A DNA stretch of 6,680 nt. Source: Hyphomicrobiales bacterium (GTDB taxonomy: Bacteria; Pseudomonadota; Alphaproteobacteria; Rhizobiales; S144-35). This document shows, piece by piece, positions 1 to 5,730 of the stretch. A program made the position numbers and the translations under genes. Position 1 is the stretch's first letter. Every line of letters begins with the position of its first letter. The stretch lies in assembly GCA_015494185.1 (NCBI GenBank), contig WGBT01000005.1:1-6680 (forward strand), written 5' to 3'. Under the pieces are notes generated by a model, which ran no database searches, was not told the origin of the DNA, and was given only the letters and a program-made list of their open reading frames with translations.

Positions 1-26
1 CCACAAGGCCAGTCTTTCCCAAATCT

Positions 27-190
27 AGGAGCCTGTCCATGAAGTTGGGAGAAGCGCAGCGCGAGAGAATTTTGCGCAAGAATGTTTAAGGGAAACCGCC
101 GAAACGCTTGAGTATTTTAAGGTTTTCGTTGGGTATTGTTGCGGAAAATAATCCACGTTCGCGATCTTTCGACTTCATGGACAGGCTTCT
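27..190. mobile_element. MITE-like imperfect palindromic element
   Basis: Bases 30-45 (AGCCTGTCCATGAAGT) are the exact reverse complement of bases 172-187. The match extends outward to 27 and 190 with one mismatch. Further in, 69-83 pairs with 135-149 at 13 of 15 positions, and 88-97 pairs with 121-130 at 8 of 10, so nearly the whole stretch folds on itself around a loop at about 98-120. A non-coding element of this size with long terminal inverted repeats is what a MITE or a doubly-ended IS remnant looks like. The terminus resembles, from memory only, IS ends beginning G-A/G-G-x-C-T-G-T-C. No clear target-site duplication is visible and no transposase is encoded. It could instead be a structured RNA or another palindromic repeat family. 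Confidence 0.5.
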
Positions 191-434
191 CATATTGTCA
201 TAAACGACGGTTCCTAACATCAACTCGTATACCGTTCAGTTACGTAAAAGCTTCAAAGGGATACAAAAAGCCTACCTTTTCCAGTTTCTTCGATCACGAT
301 CTGGTCATCGTAGTGCGAGAACGGTTACACGCATAAGCTCCACAAGGGGTACATTGAACCTTTCTCCTCACAAGCGCGACCAACTCCTAGGAATGCCTTC
401 ATAAGGCTGCTTATCAACCTGATTGTTGGTTCTC
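191..434. other. Non-coding upstream region, no gene recognised
   Basis: I see no convincing gene here. Base composition is more AT-rich than in the yej genes. A 66-codon open frame running out of the palindromic element (136-336) has no recognisable protein character and no ribosome-binding site. The part nearest the downstream gene contains two overlapping short inverted repeats: GCCTT-CAT-AAGGC at 395-407 and ATAAG-GCTG-CTTAT at 401-414. No convincing -35/-10 pair could be picked by eye, although the promoter of the gene starting at 448 must lie here. Confidence 0.5.
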
Positions 435-440
435 AAGGAG
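435..440 (+). promoter_or_regulatory. Ribosome-binding site AAGGAG of the Cys-array protein gene
   Basis: AAGGAG lies 7 nt before the ATG at 448. This near-ideal Shine-Dalgarno sequence, followed by a clear signal peptide, fixes the start codon and supports the ORF being a real, translated gene. Confidence 0.8.
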
Positions 441-447
441 CAAAACA

Positions 448-1629
448 ATGTCAAGGACAATTGGGAAAGTCCTTCTTGCAGGCACCGCCATCGCTTCGGC
501 AATTGTTCTCACCACCCCGGAAGCCGCCTGGGCCAAGGCCAGGTTGAAATCCATGTCGATCAAGATCCAGGCAGGGATCGACTTCATCGAAGTCATCTCC
601 ACAGATCGGAAAAGATACACCAAGATCAAGCCGAAAACACTTCCACTTTGGTCAAGACTTGAGGTCGACACCAGATTTCCCGGCTATGTCGAGCATGTGG
701 GTGTTGTTCTGGGGGCGTGCGGAACCGGTACATTTGGTATGTGCCAGGTCATGCCCTTGATCTTCATAGGGTATGGCAATGGGCGGGATTATTTCAGACA
801 GCAAAAACTTTTCTTAAACACGAATCAGATTCCGGAATCGGTTCCTAATCACTCTTTCTTACCATCGCGCGAGAAGATCATCAGACGCTGCAATGACGAA
901 CTCGAGGCCAACGGTTCCGGAAAGGCGTACGGCTTTCAACAGACGTTCTGGGCCACGTTCATCGCCAACACGGCGAAAGCACACCTCAGAAGAAACATGA
1001 TCATCGAAAGCCTCGGCCCCGGCCCGCACACGCGCTATCTCCAGCCGGTGGACCACACTCGGACCACGACGTTTACCGTCTATGTCCGTTGCCTGCCCTT
1101 CATTCCTGAGATCGAGACGGCTGGTGGCATAACGACGGGCCCCAAGCCCACCCATGGAAAGAGCAAGCCGCTATCGTTGCGCCGCCTATCGTACACCCCC
1201 ACTCTTGGTGCAACAAAAACACCACGCCGATCATCATCTGCCCGGCGCCCGAAATGCCGCATCGTCAGCAAGAAGACATGCAAGCGCGTGCCAAAGCGCA
1301 GCTGCCAAACCACTTATGAAAAACAGTGCCGCACCGTGACTTCGCAAAGCTGCCGAACCGTCACCACCAGGGCCTGCAAGACCATTCGTGAAAAGATTTG
1401 CCGCAAGGCTCGAATGCCACTAAGCAGAAGTAGCGCAGCTGGCGGCATCGCCCGCGTATCAAGCCGCCCGAGCTGCACCATCCGCACCCGGCGCATCTGC
1501 CGGCCGGTCGCAAAGCGCCTGTGCACCCCCAAAACAACGCGCCGATGCACACGCGTGCCCCGCCGCCAATGCCGCACGCAATATGAAACCAAGTGCAGCA
1601 TAAGCCGCAAGCGCATCTGCAAGCCGTAA
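448..1629 (+). CDS. Exported protein with C-terminal 8-residue-periodic Cys/Arg arrays
   Basis: I do not recognise this 393-residue protein. Residues 1-29 form a Sec signal peptide: a basic start (MSRTIGK), a hydrophobic core, and A-W-A before a probable cleavage after residue 29. There is no lipobox, so it should be soluble in the periplasm or outside the cell. Residues 30-220 look globular and beta-rich, with Cys91, Cys99, Cys148 and Cys215. Residues 221-268 are a basic Ser/Thr/Pro/Gly-rich linker. The tail has cysteines at 270, 278, 286, 294, 302, 310 and 318, then at 343, 351, 359, 367, 375, 383 and 391, exactly eight apart within each array. The consensus unit is roughly C-[RK]-T-V-x-x-[RK]-x. 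From residue 268 on I count 40 Lys/Arg against 3 Glu and no Asp. There is no CxxCH haem site. The cysteines could be disulfide-bonded or bind metal, and the charge suits binding to envelope polymers, DNA or anionic surfaces; all of this is inference. The gene is convergent with the yej operon and appears monocistronic. Confidence 0.8.
   Translation: MSRTIGKVLLAGTAIASAIVLTTPEAAWAKARLKSMSIKIQAGIDFIEVISTDRKRYTKIKPKTLPLWSRLEVDTRFPGYVEHVGVVLGACGTGTFGMCQVMPLIFIGYGNGRDYFRQQKLFLNTNQIPESVPNHSFLPSREKIIRRCNDELEANGSGKAYGFQQTFWATFIANTAKAHLRRNMIIESLGPGPHTRYLQPVDHTRTTTFTVYVRCLPFIPEIETAGGITTGPKPTHGKSKPLSLRRLSYTPTLGATKTPRRSSSARRPKCRIVSKKTCKRVPKRSCQTTYEKQCRTVTSQSCRTVTTRACKTIREKICRKARMPLSRSSAAGGIARVSSRPSCTIRTRRICRPVAKRLCTPKTTRRCTRVPRRQCRTQYETKCSISRKRICKP
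1255..1623 (+). repeat. Two arrays of a 24-bp (8-codon) Cys repeat
   Basis: TGC cysteine codons recur every 24 bp at 1255-1401 (seven Cys) and again at 1474-1620 (seven Cys). Between them are 24 non-Cys residues (1402-1473), one more than an in-register gap of three missing units would give. The units are degenerate at the DNA level. The best internal match is the pair C-K-R-V-P-K-R-S-C-Q-T-T-Y-E (from 1279) and C-T-R-V-P-R-R-Q-C-R-T-Q-Y-E (from 1546), which suggests an ancient block duplication followed by divergence. Confidence 0.85.
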
Positions 1630-1636
1630 TCTACCA

Positions 1637-1680
1637 GAGGCCGTTGGGCATGTGACATGAGAAAATGCCCTCACGGCCTC
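1637..1680. terminator. Strong hairpin between convergent genes, possible bidirectional terminator
   Basis: GAGGCCGT (1637-1644) pairs with ACGGCCTC (1673-1680), and GGGCAT (1646-1651) pairs with ATGCCC (1665-1670). A small internal mismatch separates the two helices, and the loop is 13 nt. It lies 8 nt after the stop of the Cys-array gene and about 50 nt beyond the stop of yejF on the other strand, where a shared terminator is expected. Neither strand has a T-tract directly after the stem. The nearest are TCTTTTC at about 1704 on the plus strand and T6 on the minus strand at 1697-1692, upstream of the stem. It is therefore not a textbook intrinsic terminator, and it may instead protect 3' ends. 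Confidence 0.4.
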
Positions 1681-1728
1681 CCATCGGCTTCAAAAAAGCA
1701 GGGTCTTTTCGGTTTGGCCGCTGTGGCC

Positions 1729-3372
1729 CTATTCCAGCACCACTTTTTCTTCTGCTTCGGAAATTTCCAGATTGAAGGCGGCATCGAGCAGAGCTTGGGT
1801 GTAAGCGGTTTTGGGGGATTCGAAAATGTCACGGCTCGGACCTTTTTCGACCACCTTGCCAAGCCGCATCACCATGACTTCATTGGCCAGCGCCCGCACC
1901 ACGCGCAGGTCATGGGAAATGAACAGATAGGACAGGTTGTGCCGGTCTTGCAGGCGGCGCAGCAGTTCAACGATTTGCGCCTGTACCGAGACATCGAGTG
2001 CGCTGGTGGGTTCATCGAGCATCACAAATTTGGGCTCGAGCACCATGGCGCGGGCAATCGCGATACGTTGCCGCTGCCCCCCGGAAAACTCGTGAGGGTA
2101 ACGGTCTTGAACGGCCGGATCAAGCTCCACTTCTTCAAGCGCTTTGGCGACTTTGGCGCGCCGGGCGTGATAATCAAGCTCGGGATTTTGAATGATCAAC
2201 CCTTCTTCGATGATTTGGCCAATGGACATCCGCGGGCTGAGTGAACCGTAAGGGTCCTGAAAGACGATTTGCATTTCCCGGCGCAGCGGCCGCATCTGTC
2301 GAGAGCGATAACCATCGATACGTTGCCCATTGTAATAAATCGGCCCTTCGCTGGAAATCAGCCGCATCAAGGCCAACCCCAGCGTGGTCTTGCCGGAGCC
2401 GGATTCTCCCACCACGCCAAGGGTTTGGCCCTGTTTGATGGCTAGGGAGACGCCGTCCACGGCCTTGATGTGATCCACCGTCCGGCGTAAAAAACCGCGT
2501 TTGATGGGAAACCAGACCTTGAGATTGCGGGTTTCGATCACAGTTTTGGCATCCGGTCGCAATGCCGGCGGTTGGCCTTTGGGTTCGGAACTGAGAAGAT
2601 GTTGGGTATAAGGGTGTTTGGGAGCGGCAAAAAGGGCTTTGGTTTCGCCACGCTCGACGATCTCGCCATTGTTCATGACACAGACCCGATCGGCCATTTT
2701 TTTGACAATGCCGAGATCATGGGTGATCAGCAGCATGGCCATGTTCATTTCTCGTTGCAGCTGTTTGAGAAGTTGTAAAATCTGCGCCTGAATGGTGACG
2801 TCAAGGGCGGTGGTCGGCTCGTCGGCAATCAGCAAATCCGGCTCATTGGCCAGTGCCATGGCGATCATCACCCGCTGCCGCTGGCCGCCGGACAGTTGAT
2901 GAGGATAGGCTTTGAGGCGTTTTTCCGGCTCGCGAATGCCAACTTTGTGCAGCAGTTCAAGAACCCGGGCACGAATCGCTTTTGGATCCAATGTGCCATG
3001 CAGTTCCAGTGTTTCCCCGATCTGCCGTTCAATGGTGTGTAGTGGATTGAGCGATGTCATCGGTTCCTGGAAGATCATCGCAATCCGGTCGCCGCGCACG
3101 GCTCTTAGCTGCCGGTCGCTCATGGTGAGAATGTCTTGGCCATTGAACAGAATTTCACCAGAGGGATGTGAGGCAGGGGGATAGGGCAGCAGTTTGAGGA
3201 TCGACAAAGCGGTGACCGTCTTGCCCGAGCCCGATTCACCGACAAGGGCTGTGGTCTCGCCTCTTTGAATCGTAAAACTGACATGACGGACCGCATCGGT
3301 GGTTTTGCCACCGGCGCGGAACCGTACCGACAAGTCTCGCACGTCGATCAAAGGATCTAAACTTTGATGCAT
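1729..3372 (-). CDS. yejF: YejF, peptide ABC importer ATPase with two fused ATP-binding domains
   Basis: This 547-residue cytoplasmic ATPase powers the Yej peptide importer. Domain 1 has Walker A GESGSGKT (45-52), Q-loop Gln102, signature LSGGQRQR (160-167), Walker B LLIADEP (180-186, catalytic Glu185) and switch His218. Domain 2 repeats the set: GESGSGKT (322-329), Gln372, FSGGQRQR (429-436), FVMLDEP (449-455, Glu454) and His487. Both sites look catalytically intact. Each domain ends with the oligopeptide-importer motif (PKHPYTQHLL at 251-260, PKTAYTQALL at 520-529). From memory E. coli YejF has about 529 residues; the excess here is partly an acidic tail rich in Glu. The ATG at 3372 is the only usable start, since the frame stays open upstream through the spacer but has no ATG, GTG or TTG. 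It is last in the operon and lies 128 nt from yejE, so it may be translated independently of the permeases. Confidence 0.96.
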   Translation of the reverse strand: MHQSLDPLIDVRDLSVRFRAGGKTTDAVRHVSFTIQRGETTALVGESGSGKTVTALSILKLLPYPPASHPSGEILFNGQDILTMSDRQLRAVRGDRIAMIFQEPMTSLNPLHTIERQIGETLELHGTLDPKAIRARVLELLHKVGIREPEKRLKAYPHQLSGGQRQRVMIAMALANEPDLLIADEPTTALDVTIQAQILQLLKQLQREMNMAMLLITHDLGIVKKMADRVCVMNNGEIVERGETKALFAAPKHPYTQHLLSSEPKGQPPALRPDAKTVIETRNLKVWFPIKRGFLRRTVDHIKAVDGVSLAIKQGQTLGVVGESGSGKTTLGLALMRLISSEGPIYYNGQRIDGYRSRQMRPLRREMQIVFQDPYGSLSPRMSIGQIIEEGLIIQNPELDYHARRAKVAKALEEVELDPAVQDRYPHEFSGGQRQRIAIARAMVLEPKFVMLDEPTSALDVSVQAQIVELLRRLQDRHNLSYLFISHDLRVVRALANEVMVMRLGKVVEKGPSRDIFESPKTAYTQALLDAAFNLEISEAEEKVVLE

Positions 3373-3377
3373 CTTAT

Positions 3378-3405
3378 CCCTGGTTCCCTTTTCCCCTGGT
3401 TCCCC
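3378..3405 (-). promoter_or_regulatory. Putative G-quadruplex covering the yejF ribosome-binding region
   Basis: On the minus strand four G-runs (G4, G4, G3, G3) are separated by loops of 5, 4 and 5 nt, which fits the common G3+N1-7 rule. The last run ends 5 nt before the yejF ATG. The only Shine-Dalgarno candidates, AGGGA (3377-3381) and AAGGGA (3385-3390), lie inside these runs. Folding of the mRNA would compete with ribosome binding. The motif also contains the direct repeat GGGAACCAGGG twice. The sequence pattern is seen directly; folding and regulation are inferred. Confidence 0.4.
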
Positions 3406-3471
3406 GGCCTCTGGCTCCCCGGCTCCCCGGCCTTCTCCGGCTTCCCCGGCTTTTGGCTCCTTGATCTCTGG

Positions 3472-3494
3472 CCCTTGCCCCCTTCCCTGCCCCC
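3472..3494 (-). other. Second putative G-quadruplex just after the yejE stop
   Basis: Minus-strand G-runs of 5, 3, 5 and 3 with loops of 2, 2 and 3 nt begin 6 nt after the yejE TAA. Short loops make this the tighter of the two G-quadruplex candidates in the spacer. It could act as an mRNA roadblock or 3'-end protector separating yejABE from yejF. This is pattern-based only. Confidence 0.4.
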
Positions 3495-3500
3495 TGACTT

Positions 3501-4610
3501 TTAAGTGAACGTCTTGCGTGGATCAAACGCATCACGCACCGCCTCGCCGATAAAGATGAGCAGGCTGAGCATGAGCGCAATGGTGGTAAAGGCGGTCAAG
3601 ATCAGCCACCAAGCATGCAGATTGTCTTTCGCCTGAGCCAACAGCTCGCCCAGTGAGGGCTCGGTTGGCGGCAGGCCAAGTCCCAAGAAGTCCAGCGCGG
3701 TCAAAGTCACCAGCGAGCCTGACAGCAGAAAGGGCAGCATGGTGATGGTGGCAACCATGGCATTGGGCAAAAGATGCTTGAACATGATCTTGGTGTCAGA
3801 CAGCCCCAAAGCGCGCGCTGCGGTGATATATTCCAGATTGCGCCCGCGCAAAAATTCGGCCCGCACCACACCCACCAGTGAAACCCAACTAAATGCGAGC
3901 AGAATAAACAACAGCACCCAAAAGCCCGGTGGCAGGATCGAGGCGATGATCAGCAGAATATAAAGTTGCGGCAGTGAGGTCCAAAGCTCGATGAAACGTT
4001 GAAAATAAAGATCGACACGGCCGCCAAAATAACCCTGTATGGCGCCCGCGGCAATGCCGATGATGCTGGACAAGAATGTCAGGATCAGCCCGAACAGGGC
4101 AGACAGCCGGAACCCATAAATCACCCGTGCCAGGACATCCCGGCCCTGCCCATCGGTGCCTAACAGATTGTCCCATGAGGGAGGTGTAGGGAAGGGCTCG
4201 GTGATATCGCGCTTGATGGTGTCATAGCTGTAACGGATCGGGGGCCAGATCATCCAGCCCCCCTTTTTGGCTATTTGTTCAACCACATAAGGGTCGCGAT
4301 AATCGGCTTCGGTGGGAAATTCGCCGCCAAAGGTCTTTTCCGAATAGGTAACGAACATGGGAAAATACAGGCGGCCGTCATATTTGATGATATAGGGTTT
4401 GTCATTGGCGATGAACTCGGCAAACAGCGTCAGCACGAACAGCGATAGAAAGATCCACAATGCCCAATAGCCGCGCCGGTTGGCCTTGAAATTCGCCCAC
4501 CGCCGTTGATTGATCGGTGAGTGGATGAAATGCATGAAACGTTGCCGCCAACGCCAAAAGCCATTGAAACGGCGGCCTGTTTCAGCTTGCGGGAGGGGTG
4601 TGCTGTCCAT
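3501..4610 (-). CDS. yejE: YejE, inner-membrane permease of the peptide ABC importer
   Basis: This is one of the two channel subunits of the Yej importer. With the ATG at 4610 it has 369 residues. A basic, Trp-rich cytoplasmic N-terminus (GFWRWRQRF at about 17-25) is followed by INQRRWANFKANRRGYW (33-49), which strongly resembles the start of E. coli YejE. Membrane segments are visible at about 48-66, 168-190, 213-226, 229-248, 288-308 and 338-358. A large periplasmic segment (67-165) contains YDGRLYFP and NLLGTDGQGRDVLAR. The EAA loop that docks on the ATPase is at about 260-283 (EYITAARALGLSDTKIMFKH). The C-terminus GEAVRDAFDP is family-typical. I chose 4610 over a TTG at 4652 because AGGGAGG lies 9 nt upstream and the gap to the yejB stop is only 4 nt. 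A Met at residue 26 would also give a protein nearer E. coli length (about 341). Confidence 0.95.
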   Translation of the reverse strand: MDSTPLPQAETGRRFNGFWRWRQRFMHFIHSPINQRRWANFKANRRGYWALWIFLSLFVLTLFAEFIANDKPYIIKYDGRLYFPMFVTYSEKTFGGEFPTEADYRDPYVVEQIAKKGGWMIWPPIRYSYDTIKRDITEPFPTPPSWDNLLGTDGQGRDVLARVIYGFRLSALFGLILTFLSSIIGIAAGAIQGYFGGRVDLYFQRFIELWTSLPQLYILLIIASILPPGFWVLLFILLAFSWVSLVGVVRAEFLRGRNLEYITAARALGLSDTKIMFKHLLPNAMVATITMLPFLLSGSLVTLTALDFLGLGLPPTEPSLGELLAQAKDNLHAWWLILTAFTTIALMLSLLIFIGEAVRDAFDPRKTFT

Positions 4611-4614
4611 CTCG

Positions 4615-5724
4615 TTAGACCTCCCTCGATTCGAAATCGATGCGCGGATCAACCAGTGTGTAGGTGATATCGGCGATCAGATGCACGATCAGTCCGAGCA
4701 GTGAAAAGATATAGAGATTGGCGAAAACCACTGGATAGTCACGGCCGATAATGGCCTCGAAAGACAACAGTCCCAGCCCGTCGAGGCTGAAAATGGTCTC
4801 GATCAACAGCGATCCGGAGAAAAAGGCATAGAGAAAGGCGCCAGGAAAGCCCGCGATGATGATCAGCATCGCATTGCGGAACACATGGCCATAAAGCACA
4901 CGATTTTCTGACAAGCCCTTCGCCCGTGCCGTGATCACATATTGTTTTTTGATTTCATCCAAAAACGAGTTCTTGGTCAGAAATGTCATGGTCGTAAAAG
5001 CGCCCACCCCCATCGCCAAAAGCGGTAAGGTCAAGTGCCAGAAATAATCGAGTATCTTTTGATACCAGGTCAGCTCATCGAAATTGTCGGAAGTCAGCCC
5101 GCGCAGGGGAAACCATTGGAAAAACTCGCCCCCGGCAAAAAAGACGATCAGCAATACGCCGAACACAAAGCTTGGGATGGCATAGCCGATCACCAGCAAA
5201 GTTGAGGTCCAAACGTCAAAAGGTTCGCCGTCATGAACCGCCTTGCGAATACCAAGCGGAATTGAAATGCCGTAAGTGAGCAAGGTCAACCAAAGCCCAA
5301 GCGAGATCGAGACAGGCAGTTTTTCCTTGATCAGATCGATGACGCTGACGCTGCGAAAATAGCTTTCCCCAAAGTCGAACCGGATGAAGTTCCAAAGCAT
5401 GTTGAAAAACCGCTCATGGGCCGGTTTGTCGAACCCATAGAGTTTTTCCAACTGTTTGATGAATTCCGGATCGAGGCCGCGGGCACCATATTTGCTGTTT
5501 GCTGAGCCTGCGTCTGCGGCGCCGGGCGGTTGAGCGCCGCCGCCAAAATCGCCCGCACCGCCGCCAATCCGTGCGGTGGCGGCGACATCGGTTCCGGTCA
5601 GTTGCGCAATCATGCGTTCCACCGGGCCGCCGGGGGCGAATTGAATGATGATGAAGCTCACTAGCATGATTCCGAACAGGGTCGGGATCATCAACAGCAA
5701 GCGTCTGGCAATGTAAGCGCCCAT
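4615..5724 (-). CDS. yejB: YejB, inner-membrane permease of the peptide ABC importer
   Basis: This is the second channel subunit, 369 residues, close to E. coli YejB (about 364). The start MGAYIARRLLLMIPTLFGI is family-typical and forms the first membrane helix (about 8-28), followed by the conserved APGGPVERMI. A Gly/Ala-rich periplasmic stretch (about 50-78) varies in the family. Then come RGLDPEFIKQLEKLYGFDKP (82-101) and RFDFGESYFRS (115-125). Further helices are at about 138-157, 173-197, 230-248, 285-307 and 334-352. The EAA loop is at about 261-284 (QYVITARAKGLSENRVLYGH), and the end YTLVDPRIDF is conserved. The start is 6 nt after the yejA stop. The Shine-Dalgarno sequence is weak (GGGA about 13 nt upstream, within yejA), so it is probably translated by coupling to yejA. 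Confidence 0.96.
   Translation of the reverse strand: MGAYIARRLLLMIPTLFGIMLVSFIIIQFAPGGPVERMIAQLTGTDVAATARIGGGAGDFGGGAQPPGAADAGSANSKYGARGLDPEFIKQLEKLYGFDKPAHERFFNMLWNFIRFDFGESYFRSVSVIDLIKEKLPVSISLGLWLTLLTYGISIPLGIRKAVHDGEPFDVWTSTLLVIGYAIPSFVFGVLLIVFFAGGEFFQWFPLRGLTSDNFDELTWYQKILDYFWHLTLPLLAMGVGAFTTMTFLTKNSFLDEIKKQYVITARAKGLSENRVLYGHVFRNAMLIIIAGFPGAFLYAFFSGSLLIETIFSLDGLGLLSFEAIIGRDYPVVFANLYIFSLLGLIVHLIADITYTLVDPRIDFESREV
4620..4626 (-). promoter_or_regulatory. Ribosome-binding site AGGGAGG deciding the yejE start
   Basis: AGGGAGG is embedded in the last codons of yejB, 9 nt before the ATG at 4610. It supports this start and translational coupling of yejE to yejB. Confidence 0.75.
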
Positions 5725-5730
5725 ATCGTT

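Larger units (their letters stand above)
3373..3500 (-). repeat. Purine-rich G-run repeat spacer between yejE and yejF
   Basis: On the coding strand this 128-nt spacer has 101 purines and only three T residues. Its centre (about 3400-3450) is a degenerate tandem array of GCCGGGGA-type units of 7-10 bp, for example GCCGGGGAA, GCCGGAGAAG, GCCGGGGA, GCCGGGGA, GCCAGAG and GCCGGGGAA. G-run clusters lie at both ends. Several SD-like motifs occur (AAGGAG at about 3457-3462, several GGGGAG). From memory, the same two genes are nearly adjacent in E. coli. Lack of T leaves the frames free of stops here apart from the two TAA codons at its edges, so open frames across it mean little. Origin by repeat expansion or insertion of a small repeat family is plausible. 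Confidence 0.75.

Noticed and set aside
136..336. 66-codon plus-strand ORF starting inside the palindromic element
   Set aside because: No RBS, no recognisable protein features, and it crosses the edge of a non-coding repeat.
414..671. Minus-strand ORF opposite the start of the Cys-array gene
   Set aside because: Antisense to a well-supported signal peptide and RBS; no independent evidence.
1396..1473. Compensating frameshifts hiding extra Cys units in the linker of the array
   Set aside because: Both other frames contain stop codons (TAA and TAG) in this stretch and show no further C-x7-C spacing, apart from one chance TGC.
1255..1623. CRISPR-like regular repeats every 24 bp
   Set aside because: The regularity is at the codon level (one Cys per 8 codons) with degenerate DNA and no spacers; it is a protein repeat.
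1314..1658. Antisense ORFs opposite the Cys repeats
   Set aside because: The repetitive, stop-poor composition of the array keeps other frames open; no RBS or protein-like features.
1657..2244. 195-codon plus-strand ORF opposite the yejF 3' end
   Set aside because: It lies antisense to the conserved second ATPase domain of YejF, whose motifs are intact; a shadow frame.
3373..3500. In-frame N-terminal extension of YejF through the spacer (Gly/Glu/Pro-rich)
   Set aside because: The frame is open but has no ATG, GTG or TTG before the upstream stop, and YejF from 3372 already matches the family N-terminus.
4611..4652. Longer YejE starting at TTG 4652
   Set aside because: It would overlap yejB by 38 nt and lacks an SD; the ATG at 4610 has AGGGAGG at 9 nt.
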